Positions 23,687-32,184 of a stretch of DNA of 32,725 bases are shown here, one piece after another (the stretch's first letter is position 1; every line of letters begins with the position of its first letter). The translations under genes and the position numbers were made by a program. The DNA is from CAZYXZ01 sp964651395 (lineage in GTDB: Bacteria > Actinomycetota > Actinomycetes > BP-191): NCBI GenBank assembly GCA_964651395.1, contig CAZYXZ010000034.1:1-32725 (forward strand), read 5' to 3'. The notes under the pieces are model-generated. The model saw only the letters and a program-made list of their open reading frames with translations, was not told the DNA's origin and made no database searches.

Positions 23687-23759
23687 TGGGCGCGGCAGGG
23701 ATCGAACCTGCGACCGCTCGGGTGTAAGCCGAGTGCTCGTACCGCTGAGCTACACGCCC
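23687..23759 (-). tRNA. tRNA-Val(UAC)
   Basis: The 73-nt minus-strand sequence folds as a cloverleaf. The acceptor stem GGGCGTG pairs with CGCGCCC (one G-U pair), the D arm includes GCTCAGCGGTACGAGC, the anticodon stem is CTCGG/CCGAG with loop CTTACAC, and the T arm contains GGTTCGATCC. The anticodon TAC reads GUA valine codons. The CCA end is not encoded, so it must be added after transcription. Confidence 0.95.
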
Positions 23760-23785
23760 CTGTTCCGTCGCGTAACGGTACCGGC

Positions 23786-24109
23786 CTAGGTGTCGTGCAG
23801 CCGATCGAGAGCGCGACTGACCTCGTCGGCCAGCGCGGCCTGGTCGTTCTCCGTTGCTGCGGCTTTGGCTGTGCCGGAGACGGGGGCGACGTCCTCGGCG
23901 CCGCACGCTTTGCAGTTCGTCACGCCGAGCACTCGGATCAGAGCGGTCGAGGAGCACTGCGGGCAGCGGTCGAGGTCGGCCACCCAGTCGTGCACCTGCT
24001 GGCAGTCGGGGCAGACCAGCACCTGCTCCGCCGCGATCACGCCGCGCTTCCACGGCGACGCCCCGCGGACCGGGTCGTCCTGGCGGCGTCGGCACCGGTA
24101 GCAGGGCAT
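23786..24109 (-). CDS. Small zinc-ribbon protein
   Basis: The 107-residue protein has four CxxC motifs, CYRC (3-6), CPDC, CPQC and CKAC, which could bind two zinc ions as a double ribbon. A short helical, acidic C-terminal tail follows (about 80-107). It lies 18 bp after ahpE on the same strand and is probably co-transcribed. No catalytic residues are seen; RNA or protein binding is possible. The dense Cys pairs in this frame, with coding usage like its neighbours, argue that it is real. Confidence 0.8.
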   Translation of the reverse strand: MPCYRCRRRQDDPVRGASPWKRGVIAAEQVLVCPDCQQVHDWVADLDRCPQCSSTALIRVLGVTNCKACGAEDVAPVSGTAKAAATENDQAALADEVSRALDRLHDT

Positions 24110-24127
24110 GGGCGCGTTGTGGCCGAG

Positions 24128-24586
24128 CTACAGGTCGGCGAGGACCTTGAGGTACTCCTCGTGGTCACGCACGTCCGGGATGTTGTTGACGACCTTCCAG
24201 CGCACGATGCCCTCCTTGTCGACGATGTAGGTGGCGCGCATCGCGCGGCCCCCCACCTCGTCGAAGCAGCCGTAGGCCTGCGCCACCGCGCCGTGCGGCC
24301 AGAAGTCGGCGAGCAAGGGGAAGTCGAAGCCCTGCTGCTCACCCCAGACCCGGTGCACGAACACCGAGTCGATGGAGATGGCCAGCGTCTCGACGTCCTC
24401 GCTGCGGAACCGCGGCAGCTCCTCCTGGATCTTGCAGAGCTCGCCCTCGCAGTTCGCGGTGAACGCGTGCGGGTGGAAGAGCACCACCACGTTCTTCTGG
24501 CCGCGGAAGTCGGACAGCGTGACCTCCTGGCCCTGCTGGTCCTTGAGGGTGAAGTCGGGGGCGGGCTGGCCTACCTCGGCGGGCAT
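24128..24586 (-). CDS. ahpE: Peroxiredoxin, AhpE type
   Basis: The 152-residue thiol peroxidase would reduce hydrogen peroxide, organic hydroperoxides and peroxynitrite in the cytosol. The peroxidatic motif is HPHAFTANC with C46, within the family PxxxTxxC pattern, and a second Cys (C51) lies 5 residues on. DFWPHGAVAQAYGCF is a strong match to the actinobacterial AhpE group (Rv2238c). Start ATG 24586 is chosen for the AAAGG 8 nt upstream and the homologous length; an in-frame ATG further upstream would add six residues. It lies 36 bp after the barrel-like gene and 18 bp before the zinc-ribbon gene. Confidence 0.94.
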   Translation of the reverse strand: MPAEVGQPAPDFTLKDQQGQEVTLSDFRGQKNVVVLFHPHAFTANCEGELCKIQEELPRFRSEDVETLAISIDSVFVHRVWGEQQGFDFPLLADFWPHGAVAQAYGCFDEVGGRAMRATYIVDKEGIVRWKVVNNIPDVRDHEEYLKVLADL

Positions 24587-24622
24587 GGCGAAACCTTTCG
24601 TCACGGGCGGATGGAGCGCAGC

Positions 24623-25672
24623 CTAGCTGCCGAGCGAGCGGCACCCGTCGAGAGCGGTCCAGCCGCTCGACGCCGTGGTCCGCAGGTCGTAGATGCCGGC
24701 CCCGACCGCGCCGGTCTCGTGCGCCACGGCGCAGAACGCGCGGTAGCCCGCGGGCGTCGTGTCCTCCGCGAGGCCGCCGATCGGGTGGACCGGGTACGAC
24801 GACCGGCCGACCAGCTGCTGCACGCCCTGGATCACCGCGCGTGTGTAGCGCGCCGGGTCGTCACCCTTGAACGACCAGTAGCCCATGGGGGCGATGCCGA
24901 TCGACTCCGCGGCCAGCTCGCGCCAGGGGAAGCCCGGCCAGTAGTCGGGGTGGCGGGTCATGCCGACCGGGTTGGGGGTGATCGAGATGAGCGGGACGGG
25001 CAGCGCCTTGCGCAGCTTCCGCGCGAGGTCGACCAGCCGCTGCGTGCGCAGCGCGGGCGGGGCATTGGTGCTGACCTCGATGTCGAGGGCGACGGCGGCC
25101 GCCTTGCCGCCGCGCGGACCGCGGAAGTTCGCCGCGGCGATGCCCTGCCGGTAGTCGACCGCCGGGTCCTTGAACCCGGGCAGCGTCCAGAGCACGACCG
25201 GCAGGCCGCGCGTCGCGGCGCGGTCGAGCATCGCCCCGAGCTGGGCCGGCGCCCAGATGTCGGCCGTCTTGTAGCGCGACGGCTCGATCCAGACGGTGGT
25301 GGCGCCGCGGTCGGCGGCGATGTCGACCAGGCCCGCGGCGGTGGCCACCGGGGTGCTCGAGCTGTAGTCGTAGACGTCGATCCACGCCGACAGGCCGCGC
25401 AGCACGGCGTCCGCACGCGGAGGCGCGATCCGCACCGCGGGCTTCGGCGCCGGAGACGCGGGCGGCACGGCGCGGCCTGCCGGCTTCGGGTTGACCACGG
25501 GTGGCGCGACCGACGGCGTGGGGCTCGGCGAGGCGAGTCCCGGAAGGACGCCGGTCAGGCTGGCCGGCTCGGGGGACGCGTCGCGGACCAGCTGGACGCC
25601 GGCGAACGTGCCGGCCACGAGCAGTGTCGCCAGGCCGGCCAGTCCGAGCGGCGAGACCCCCCGGCGGAACAC
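24623..25672 (-). CDS. Membrane-anchored putative TIM-barrel (glycoside hydrolase-like) protein
   Basis: The 349-residue product has an N-terminal anchor or signal (about 8-28, PLGLAGLATLLVAGTFAGVQL), a Pro/Ala-rich linker (about 30-85) and a C-terminal domain from about 90. The pattern of strands and helices (AWIDVYDY, ATTVWIEPSRY, LPVVLWTLPGF, AAAVALDIEV, VPLISITPNP, SIGIAPMGYWSF, VGAGIYDLRT) fits a TIM barrel like GH25/DUF4015-type proteins. The acidic residues in ALDIEVS are candidates for catalysis. The substrate is unknown; cell-wall glycan is possible because the domain is outside. It starts with GTG 4 nt after DUF3052, so the two are co-transcribed. Confidence 0.75.
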   Translation of the reverse strand: MFRRGVSPLGLAGLATLLVAGTFAGVQLVRDASPEPASLTGVLPGLASPSPTPSVAPPVVNPKPAGRAVPPASPAPKPAVRIAPPRADAVLRGLSAWIDVYDYSSSTPVATAAGLVDIAADRGATTVWIEPSRYKTADIWAPAQLGAMLDRAATRGLPVVLWTLPGFKDPAVDYRQGIAAANFRGPRGGKAAAVALDIEVSTNAPPALRTQRLVDLARKLRKALPVPLISITPNPVGMTRHPDYWPGFPWRELAAESIGIAPMGYWSFKGDDPARYTRAVIQGVQQLVGRSSYPVHPIGGLAEDTTPAGYRAFCAVAHETGAVGAGIYDLRTTASSGWTALDGCRSLGS

Positions 25673-25676
25673 GGCG

Positions 25677-26123
25677 CTATCCGCGCGTTCGGGTGGCCCG
25701 CTGGCCCTTGGGGACGACGAGGCGGGCCGCGGCCCAGTCCTTCGTCGCGTTGATCGTGCTGGTCTGGGTGAGGCCGGCCGTGGGCGCGGCGTCGAGGATG
25801 TCGCTCGGCTCGACGTGGTCGGGGCGCCCCGCCTTCGGCGTGAGCACCCAGATCGACCCGGCCGAGTCCAGCCGCGTGCGCGCGTCCATCAGGGCGTCGA
25901 CCAGGTCGCCGTCGCCCTCACGCCACCAGAGCAGCACCACGTCGACCACGTCGTCCGAGTCGTCGTCGGTGAGCTCCGTGCCGCACCGCTCGAGGACCGC
26001 ATCGAGCAGGTCCACGTCGACGTCGTCGTCGTCACCCACCTGCTGCACGAGCATGCCCGGCTGGATCCCCAGCCGGTCGGCTGGGCCCCGCTGGCCTTCC
26101 GCGGGCTCTGCAGTGGCGCTCAC
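25677..26123 (-). CDS. DUF3052 family protein
   Basis: The 148-residue cytosolic protein matches the actinobacterial DUF3052 family (Rv2239c in M. tuberculosis), typically found beside aceE and ahpE. Landmarks are DRLGIQPGMLVQQVGDDDDVD, VVDVVLLWWREGDGDLVDALMDA, IWVLTPKAGRPDHVEPSDI and TSTINATKDWAAARLV. Function unknown. It diverges from aceE across 177 bp. Start GTG 26123 has AGGAG 10 nt upstream. Confidence 0.9.
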   Translation of the reverse strand: MSATAEPAEGQRGPADRLGIQPGMLVQQVGDDDDVDVDLLDAVLERCGTELTDDDSDDVVDVVLLWWREGDGDLVDALMDARTRLDSAGSIWVLTPKAGRPDHVEPSDILDAAPTAGLTQTSTINATKDWAAARLVVPKGQRATRTRG

Positions 26124-26255
26124 GCGCTGATAACTCCTCGTCGTACGGCGATGTCAGGGATGTAGTCCACCGTGCCCGGTGGCGCCACGCAAGTACGCCG
26201 GCCGGTTGCCGCCCGGAGTCCCGGGGACGACCATGGCAGCACAGCGGGGGCCGCC

Positions 26256-26281
26256 AGTTAGTAAGATTGTCTCTACTAACT
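26256..26281. promoter_or_regulatory. Perfect 8-bp inverted repeat in the aceE promoter, candidate operator
   Basis: AGTTAGTA (26256-26263) and TACTAACT (26274-26281) are perfect inverted copies 10 bp apart, in the only AT-rich patch of the aceE-DUF3052 gap. TAAGAT (26262-26267) inside it resembles a -10 box for aceE, which starts at 26301. A dimeric repressor here would block the promoter. Confidence 0.6.
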
Positions 26282-26300
26282 AGGACAAGGGGTAGCTGAC

Positions 26301-29024
26301 GTGGCCGGCGAGTCGAGACCGCTCATCACCGACGGGCTGCCGAGCCAGCTGCCGGACATCAACCCGGCCGAGACGTCGGAGTGGCTGGAGTCCCTCGACG
26401 CGGTCATCGCCGAGGAAGGCCGCTCGCGCGCCCGCTACCTCCTCCTCCGCCTCCTCGAGCGCGCCCGCGCCCAGTCCGTCGGCATCCCCTCGCTGACCAG
26501 CACCGACTACATCAACACCATCCCGGCCGAGGCCGAGCCCTGGTTCCCCGGCGACGAGCACGTCGAGCGCCGGCTGCGCGCCTACATCCGGTGGAACGCG
26601 GCGGTCATGGTCTCCCGCGCCAACCGGCCCGGCCTGGGGGTCGGCGGCCATATCGCGACCTACGCGAGCGCCGCGAGCCTCTACGAGATCGGCTTCAACC
26701 ACTTCTTCCGCGGCAAGGAGAACGGCGAGTCCGGCGACCAGATCTTCATCCAGGGCCACGGCTCCCCCGGCATCTACGCGCGGGCCTTCCTCGAGGGGCG
26801 GCTGGCCGAGGCCCAGCTGGACGCGTTCCGGCAGGAGTCGACGCCGGGCGGCCTCTCGTCGTACCCGCACCCGCGGCTCATGCCGGACTTCTGGGAGTTC
26901 CCCACCGTCTCGATGGGCCTCGGCGCCATCACCGCCATCTACCAGGCGCGGTTCAACCGCTACCTGCTCAACCGGCGCATCCGCGACACGAGCCGCTCGC
27001 GCGTGTGGTGCTTCCTCGGCGACGGCGAGATGGACGAGCCCGAGTCGCTGGGCGCGATCGGCGTGGCCGCGCGCGAAGAGCTCGACAACCTGACCTTCGT
27101 CGTCAACTGCAACCTGCAGCGCCTCGACGGACCGGTGCGCGGCAACGGCAAGATCATCCAGGAGCTCGAGGCCTACTTCCGCGGCGCCGGCTGGAACGTC
27201 ATCAAGGTCGTGTGGGGCCGCGAGTGGGACCCGCTGCTCGCGCGCGACGTCGACGGCGTCCTGGTCAACCAGATGAACATCACGCCGGACGGCCAGTTCC
27301 AGACCTACTCGGTCAAGGACGGCGCCTACATCCGCGAGCACTTCTTCGGCGGGGACCCGCGGCTGCGGCGCCTGGTCGCGGACCTCTCCGACGACGACAT
27401 CACGAAGCTCTCCCGCGGCGGCCACGACTACCGGAAGGTCTACGCCGCCTTCAAGAGCGCCGTGGAGCACGAGGGCCAGCCGACGGTGATCCTGGCGCAC
27501 ACCATCAAGGGCTGGACGCTCGGCCCGGACTTCGAGGCACGCAACGCCACGCATCAGATGAAGAAGCTCCAGAAGGAGCAGCTCAAGACCTTCCGCGACC
27601 GGCTCTTCCTCGACATCCCGGACTCCGCCCTCGAAGGCGAGCTGCCGCCGTACTACCACCCGGGCGAGGACAGCGACGAGATCCAGTACCTGAAGGAGCG
27701 CCGTGCGGCGCTCGGCGGCTTCCTGCCCAAGCGCGTCGTCCGCGCCAAGCCGCTCGCGCTGCCGGCGGACAGCGCGTACGCCGACCTGCTGGCCGGGTCG
27801 GGCAAGCAGGCGGTCGCGACGACGATGGCCTTCGTCCGGCTGCTCAAGGACCTGATGAAGGACAAGAAGTTCGGGCAGCGGATCGTGCCGATCATCCCGG
27901 ACGAGGCACGGACCTTCGGCATGGACTCGCTGTTCCCGACGCTGAAGATCTACTCGCCGCACGGCCAGCGCTACGAGCCGGTCGACCGCGACCTGCTGCT
28001 CTCCTACGTCGAGAGCGAGACCGGCCAGATCCTGCACGAGGGCATCACCGAGGCCGGGTCGATGGCGTCGGCCGTCGCTGCCGGGTCGTCGTACGCGACG
28101 CACAGCGAGCACATGGTGCCGATCTACATCTTCTACTCGATGTTCGGCTTCCAGCGCACCGGTGACTCGATCTGGGCGTTCGCCGACCAGCTGGCCCGGG
28201 GCTTCCTCGTCGGCGCCACGGCCGGCCGGACGACGCTGAACGGCGAGGGGCTCCAGCACCAGGACGGGCACTCGCTCCTGCTGGCCGCGACCAACCCGGC
28301 GTGCGTCGCCTACGACCCGGCCTGGTCCTTCGAGCTCGCGGTCATCGTGAAGTCGATGCTCGAGCGGATGTACGGGCCCGACGCGGAGAACGTCTTCTGC
28401 TACCTCACCGTCTACAACGAGACCTACGTCCAGCCGGCGATGCCCGACATTTCCAAGCTCCAGGAGGGGATCCTGCGCGGGCTCTACCGGTACGCCGCCG
28501 CCGAACTGCCGAAGAAGAAGGCGAAGAACGGCGGCGGCCCGGTCCGGGCGCAGGTGCTGGCCAGCGGTGTCGCCGTCCGCCTCGCGATGGAGGCGCAGCA
28601 GCTGCTCAAGGCCGACTGGGACGTCCACGCCGACGTGTGGAGCGCCACGAGCTGGTCCGAGCTGCGCCGCGACGGGCTGGCCTGCGAGGAGTGGAACCTG
28701 CTGCATCCGAGCGAGCGGGCGCGCACGCCGTACGTCGCGACCGCCCTGGCCGACGCACCGGGGCCGGTCGTCGCGGTCAGCGACTGGATGAAGGCCGTGC
28801 CCGACCAGATCGAGCGATGGGTGCCGGGCGACTACAGCTCGCTCGGCACGGACGGCTTCGGCCGCAGCGACACGCGCGCGGCGCTGCGCCGGCACTTCCA
28901 CATCGACGCGGAGAGCATCACCGTCGCCGTGCTCAGCGCCCTCGCGCGCAGCGGCGACCTCAAGACCGAGGTGGTCGAGGAGGCCATCGCGAAGTACGGC
29001 CTGCAGCAGGAGGCCGGCTCCTAG
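26301..29024 (+). CDS. aceE: Pyruvate dehydrogenase E1 component, homodimeric type
   Basis: The 907-residue enzyme decarboxylates pyruvate with thiamine diphosphate and passes the acetyl group to E2 lipoamide. Landmarks are the N-terminal TSEWLESLDAVIAEEG, HIATYASAASLYEIGFNHFF, the thiamine-diphosphate motif GDGEMDEPES...NCN (about 239-269) with its metal ligands, GHDYRKVYAAF, AHTIKGWTLG, and the transketolase-like domain with DEARTFGMDSLFPT and GEGLQHQDGHS. All fit the E. coli AceE/actinobacterial type. Start GTG 26301 follows an AAGGGG. No E2 or E3 gene is in the window, which is normal in actinobacteria. Confidence 0.97.
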   Translation: MAGESRPLITDGLPSQLPDINPAETSEWLESLDAVIAEEGRSRARYLLLRLLERARAQSVGIPSLTSTDYINTIPAEAEPWFPGDEHVERRLRAYIRWNAAVMVSRANRPGLGVGGHIATYASAASLYEIGFNHFFRGKENGESGDQIFIQGHGSPGIYARAFLEGRLAEAQLDAFRQESTPGGLSSYPHPRLMPDFWEFPTVSMGLGAITAIYQARFNRYLLNRRIRDTSRSRVWCFLGDGEMDEPESLGAIGVAAREELDNLTFVVNCNLQRLDGPVRGNGKIIQELEAYFRGAGWNVIKVVWGREWDPLLARDVDGVLVNQMNITPDGQFQTYSVKDGAYIREHFFGGDPRLRRLVADLSDDDITKLSRGGHDYRKVYAAFKSAVEHEGQPTVILAHTIKGWTLGPDFEARNATHQMKKLQKEQLKTFRDRLFLDIPDSALEGELPPYYHPGEDSDEIQYLKERRAALGGFLPKRVVRAKPLALPADSAYADLLAGSGKQAVATTMAFVRLLKDLMKDKKFGQRIVPIIPDEARTFGMDSLFPTLKIYSPHGQRYEPVDRDLLLSYVESETGQILHEGITEAGSMASAVAAGSSYATHSEHMVPIYIFYSMFGFQRTGDSIWAFADQLARGFLVGATAGRTTLNGEGLQHQDGHSLLLAATNPACVAYDPAWSFELAVIVKSMLERMYGPDAENVFCYLTVYNETYVQPAMPDISKLQEGILRGLYRYAAAELPKKKAKNGGGPVRAQVLASGVAVRLAMEAQQLLKADWDVHADVWSATSWSELRRDGLACEEWNLLHPSERARTPYVATALADAPGPVVAVSDWMKAVPDQIERWVPGDYSSLGTDGFGRSDTRAALRRHFHIDAESITVAVLSALARSGDLKTEVVEEAIAKYGLQQEAGS

Positions 29025-29041
29025 GCAGGATTTGTCACGAC

Positions 29042-29058
29042 GCAGGACGAACTCCTGC
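29042..29058 (+). terminator. Short stem-loop after aceE
   Basis: GCAGGA and TCCTGC (6-bp arms, 5-nt loop CGAAC) lie 18 bp after the aceE stop. No T-run follows, so if it terminates transcription it is weak or Rho-assisted. Confidence 0.3.
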
Positions 29059-29087
29059 CCAACTCGCCCCTGAAGACGGAGACCCCG

Positions 29088-31217
29088 TTGCGGCTGTCCG
29101 CGCGCACCACCCCGCTCGCCGTGCTCGCTCTCGTGGGCTCCGCCCTGGCCGCCGCCTCGCTCGGCCCCGCGTCGGGGGCCCACCCCCCCCACCCGGGGGC
29201 CGGCCAGCCCCAGGCCAACGTGGCTTCGCCGTACGTCGCCGCGGGCTCGAGCACGCCGATCACCTACGTCGACCAGTACTTCACCGGCACGCCGGCCGAC
29301 CAGGTGGCCAAGCTGGCCGGCGCCCCGACCGCCACCTTCGGCACGGCCCCGCCGGCCGGCGGCGCGCCGATCGTCCAGGCGGCGAAGGCGCCGGGTGGCG
29401 ACGCGGGCAGCCCGCTGGCGGCGTACTGGTCGGGTGCGTTCACCGGCGCGATCGACGGCCCGGTCCAGCTGCGCTGGTACTGGAGCAGCCTCCTCCCCGC
29501 GTTCCCCGAAGTGACCACGAACGTCACCATCTACGCCGACCCGGGCACCGAGCAGGAGACGGTGATCGGCCAGGCACAGGTCGCCGTCGTGGCCGGGCTC
29601 GAGCCCAGCGAGACGGTCACCGAGGTGTGGACGAAGGGCACCGTCGCCAGCACGCTGCTGATCCAGGCGGCACCGCAGTTCGTCGACGAGGGCGCGGAGG
29701 TGCGGGTCAGCTACGGCTCGGCGGACGCGCCGTCCGGCTTCGGCATCCCGCTCGGGTCGACCCCCAAGCCGGTGAAGCCCACCAACCTCGAGGTCGCCTA
29801 CGACGGCCCCCCTCTCGAGGTGCAGGCCGTGCCGATCGGCCGCAACGCCTTCGAGCCGACGCTGGGCGTGACCCGTGACGGTGCCGCCTTCATGACCGCC
29901 GGCGACTTCGACTCGGTGATCGGCCAGGGCCGCACCGAGCTGTTCCGCTCGACCGACGGGGGCCGGACCTGGGCCAGCGTGCAGCCGACCGCACCGGTCA
30001 TCAAGTCCTACCCGCCGAACACCCTCGACCCCTACGTCTGGGTCGACCCGGACACCGACCGGGTCTTCAACGTCGACCTCTACGTCGGCTGCTCCTACCT
30101 CATGTACTCCGACGACCGCGGCGCGACCTGGACCGAGCGGCAGGCCTCCTGCGGTACGCCGGTCAACGACCACCAGACCGTGGTGACCGGGCCACCGCCG
30201 GAGGGCATGGAGCTCACCGGGGACTACCCGAACGTCGTCTACTACTGCTTCAACCAGGTCGCGGACGCCGCGTGCGGCCGCAGCCTGGACGGCGGCGACA
30301 CCTGGCTGCCGGCCGGCGAGCCGGCCTTCCTGGGCGTCGAGGGATCGGAGCTGTGCAGCAGCCTGCACGGCCACATCGTCACGGACAGCTTCGGGCGCGT
30401 GTTCATCCCGCGCTCGCACTGCGGGCAGATCGTCCTGGCGATGTCCGAGGACGGGGCGGAGACCTGGAACGTCTATCCGGTCACGGACCAGATGCAGGCC
30501 GCGAGCACGCAGGTCGCCGTCGCGGTCGATGACGCGGACAACGTCTTCTTCGTGTGGTGGGACGCGGTGAACCGCCTGCCGTACCTGGCGGTCTCCCGCG
30601 ACCACGGCGAGACGTGGAGCAAGCCGCTGCTCGTCGCGCCGCCCGGAGTCAAGGAGGTCAACTTCCCGTCCATCGACGCGGCGGGCGAGGGACGGATCGC
30701 GCTCACGTTCCCCGGCACGACCGACGACACCTCGCCGACCCGGATCAAGCCGTGGAACTACTACGTCGTCACGTCGCTGAACGCGCTCGACCCCGAGCCG
30801 TTCTTCGTGTCCACGACCGCCAACCCCCCGGACAACCCGATCCACCGCGGCCCGTGCCTCGGCAGGTGCGCGTCGATGTTCGACTTCCTCGACGCGGTCA
30901 TCGCGCCGAGCGGGGAGATCTGGGGCGCCGCGACCGACACGTGCGTCGTCGACAAGTGCCTCAAGGCGGACAAGGACACGACGGGGACGGTCGCACCGGA
31001 CGGCGAGGGCATCGCCGTCCGCCAGCTGTCCGGGCCCGGGATGGGCAAGGCGGTGGTCAAGCCCGGGCCGCCGAAGCCGGCGACTCCGGCCAAGCCCGCG
31101 CCGAAGCCGCGGCCCGGGCCGCCGCTGGCCGCGACGGGGACCTCGGCACTGCTCGCCTGGGTGGCGCTGACGGCCGCCGTCGCCGCCGCGTTCGGGCGCA
31201 AGCTGTCACGCCGCTAG
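29088..31217 (+). CDS. Secreted Asp-box (BNR) protein with LAATG sortase anchor
   Basis: The 709-residue product has a signal peptide (about 1-31), a beta-rich N-terminal region (about 50-230) and a beta-propeller-like region (about 240-580). Five Asp-box motifs occur: STDGGRTW (288-295), SDDRGATW (341-348), SLDGGDTW (399-406), SEDGAETW (453-460) and SRDHGETW (503-510). Several Cys pairs suggest disulfides. A Pro/Lys-rich spacer (about 655-680) leads to LAATG (680-684), a hydrophobic helix and RKLSRR, the layout of a cell-wall sorting signal for class E sortases (LAXTG). Asp-boxes occur in sialidases and sortilins, but I see no sialidase Arg triad or FRIP motif, so binding rather than hydrolysis is a fair guess. 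The TTG start has GGAGA 5 nt upstream. Confidence 0.82.
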   Translation: MRLSARTTPLAVLALVGSALAAASLGPASGAHPPHPGAGQPQANVASPYVAAGSSTPITYVDQYFTGTPADQVAKLAGAPTATFGTAPPAGGAPIVQAAKAPGGDAGSPLAAYWSGAFTGAIDGPVQLRWYWSSLLPAFPEVTTNVTIYADPGTEQETVIGQAQVAVVAGLEPSETVTEVWTKGTVASTLLIQAAPQFVDEGAEVRVSYGSADAPSGFGIPLGSTPKPVKPTNLEVAYDGPPLEVQAVPIGRNAFEPTLGVTRDGAAFMTAGDFDSVIGQGRTELFRSTDGGRTWASVQPTAPVIKSYPPNTLDPYVWVDPDTDRVFNVDLYVGCSYLMYSDDRGATWTERQASCGTPVNDHQTVVTGPPPEGMELTGDYPNVVYYCFNQVADAACGRSLDGGDTWLPAGEPAFLGVEGSELCSSLHGHIVTDSFGRVFIPRSHCGQIVLAMSEDGAETWNVYPVTDQMQAASTQVAVAVDDADNVFFVWWDAVNRLPYLAVSRDHGETWSKPLLVAPPGVKEVNFPSIDAAGEGRIALTFPGTTDDTSPTRIKPWNYYVVTSLNALDPEPFFVSTTANPPDNPIHRGPCLGRCASMFDFLDAVIAPSGEIWGAATDTCVVDKCLKADKDTTGTVAPDGEGIAVRQLSGPGMGKAVVKPGPPKPATPAKPAPKPRPGPPLAATGTSALLAWVALTAAVAAAFGRKLSRR

Positions 31218-31228
31218 TGGCCCGACAC

Positions 31229-31234
31229 TAGGGT
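31229..31234 (+). promoter_or_regulatory. Candidate -10 box for the VOC-protein gene (leaderless)
   Basis: TAGGGT ends 6 nt before ATG 31241, the same spacing as at nadE. No Shine-Dalgarno is possible in between. Confidence 0.5.
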
Positions 31235-31240
31235 CGAGCC

Positions 31241-32182
31241 ATGCTGTTCTCCCCCACGCACGCCGTCGTCGGCGCGCGCGACCTGACCGCGACCGTCGCC
31301 TTCTTCGCTGCGTTCGACTTCGCGGAGACCGCGCGGTCGACTCTCGGCGAGGACGCCGCCGCCGCCCTGTACGGCGTCGAGGGCCCGGCCGAGTGCGTCG
31401 AGCTCCGTGCGGCGGGCGCCGAGCGCGGCGCGGTCCGGCTCGTGCAGACGCACCTGCCCGCGCCGCCGGACGAGCCCTTCGCCAGCGGCCCCTACGCGAT
31501 CGACCTCTACACCAGCGACATCGGCCGCAGCACGGAGCTGGCCCGCGCCACCGGCGCGACCGTGAGCGTCATCTCGCCTCTGGAGATCGGCGGTACGCCG
31601 GCCCGGCGCGCGCGCGTCGACGGACCGGACGGCGTCCCGGTGGTGCTGATCCAGTCCGACCGGCGCCGGCCGAGCCTGCTCGACAACGCGCCCGAGCGGC
31701 TGCACTCGGAGGTGCACAGCGTCGTCTGGTCGGTCCGGCGGATCGACCTCGCGTCGCCGTTCTGGAAGGACCAGGGGCTCAGCGTCCGGTCGGACGCGCC
31801 GGTGACGGCCACCCACCTCGGCGCGATCCTCGGCCTGCCGAAGGACGACGTGACGGTGCGCGTGGCGATGCTCTCCGACGGGGCGATGGACCCGCTGCGC
31901 GTCGAGCTGCTCCAGTTCGTCGACGAGACCGGACCGCGACGGGCGCTCGTCCCGCTGCGGCCCGGTCTGCACGCCGTGGCGTTCGCGGTCACCGACGTGG
32001 GCAAGACCATGTCATTGATGCGGGGAGCGGACTTCGGCGCGGTCGCCGACGTGGACGGCCGGGCGGCGGTCCGCGGCTCCGCGCCCGAGGGGCTCGTGTT
32101 CGAGCTCTGGGAGGACCGGCCGCGCCTCCCCGAGCACGTGCTCAACTCCGAGCCCGCGCAGCCAGAGCCGCCGACGGAGTAG
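31241..32182 (+). CDS. Two-domain VOC (glyoxalase/bleomycin resistance) superfamily protein
   Basis: The 313-residue protein consists of two vicinal oxygen chelate modules (about 1-145 and 155-290), each opening with a His-containing strand (THAVVGARDLTATVAFFAAF; EVHSVVWSVRRIDLASPFWKDQGL) and with a Glu near the end of the second (LVFELWED). The two could form one metal site, as in extradiol dioxygenases, glyoxalase I or sugar-modifying enzymes. No substrate can be assigned. The final 20 residues are Pro/Glu-rich. It starts 23 bp after the Asp-box gene but has its own -10 box. Confidence 0.88.
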   Translation: MLFSPTHAVVGARDLTATVAFFAAFDFAETARSTLGEDAAAALYGVEGPAECVELRAAGAERGAVRLVQTHLPAPPDEPFASGPYAIDLYTSDIGRSTELARATGATVSVISPLEIGGTPARRARVDGPDGVPVVLIQSDRRRPSLLDNAPERLHSEVHSVVWSVRRIDLASPFWKDQGLSVRSDAPVTATHLGAILGLPKDDVTVRVAMLSDGAMDPLRVELLQFVDETGPRRALVPLRPGLHAVAFAVTDVGKTMSLMRGADFGAVADVDGRAAVRGSAPEGLVFELWEDRPRLPEHVLNSEPAQPEPPTE

Positions 32183-32184
32183 AG

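Noticed and set aside
23584..23760. Integrated prophage or genomic island at tRNA-Val
   Set aside because: No integrase, phage or plasmid gene is nearby; only a 13-bp duplication is seen.
26280..30845. Minus-strand ORF of 1,521 residues antisense to aceE and the Asp-box gene
   Set aside because: Its sequence is an Arg/Val/Gly/Asp-rich antisense artefact of high-GC coding DNA; the plus strand encodes clear homologues.
29088..31217. Functional sialidase
   Set aside because: Asp-boxes are present but the FRIP motif and catalytic Arg/Tyr/Glu pattern could not be seen.
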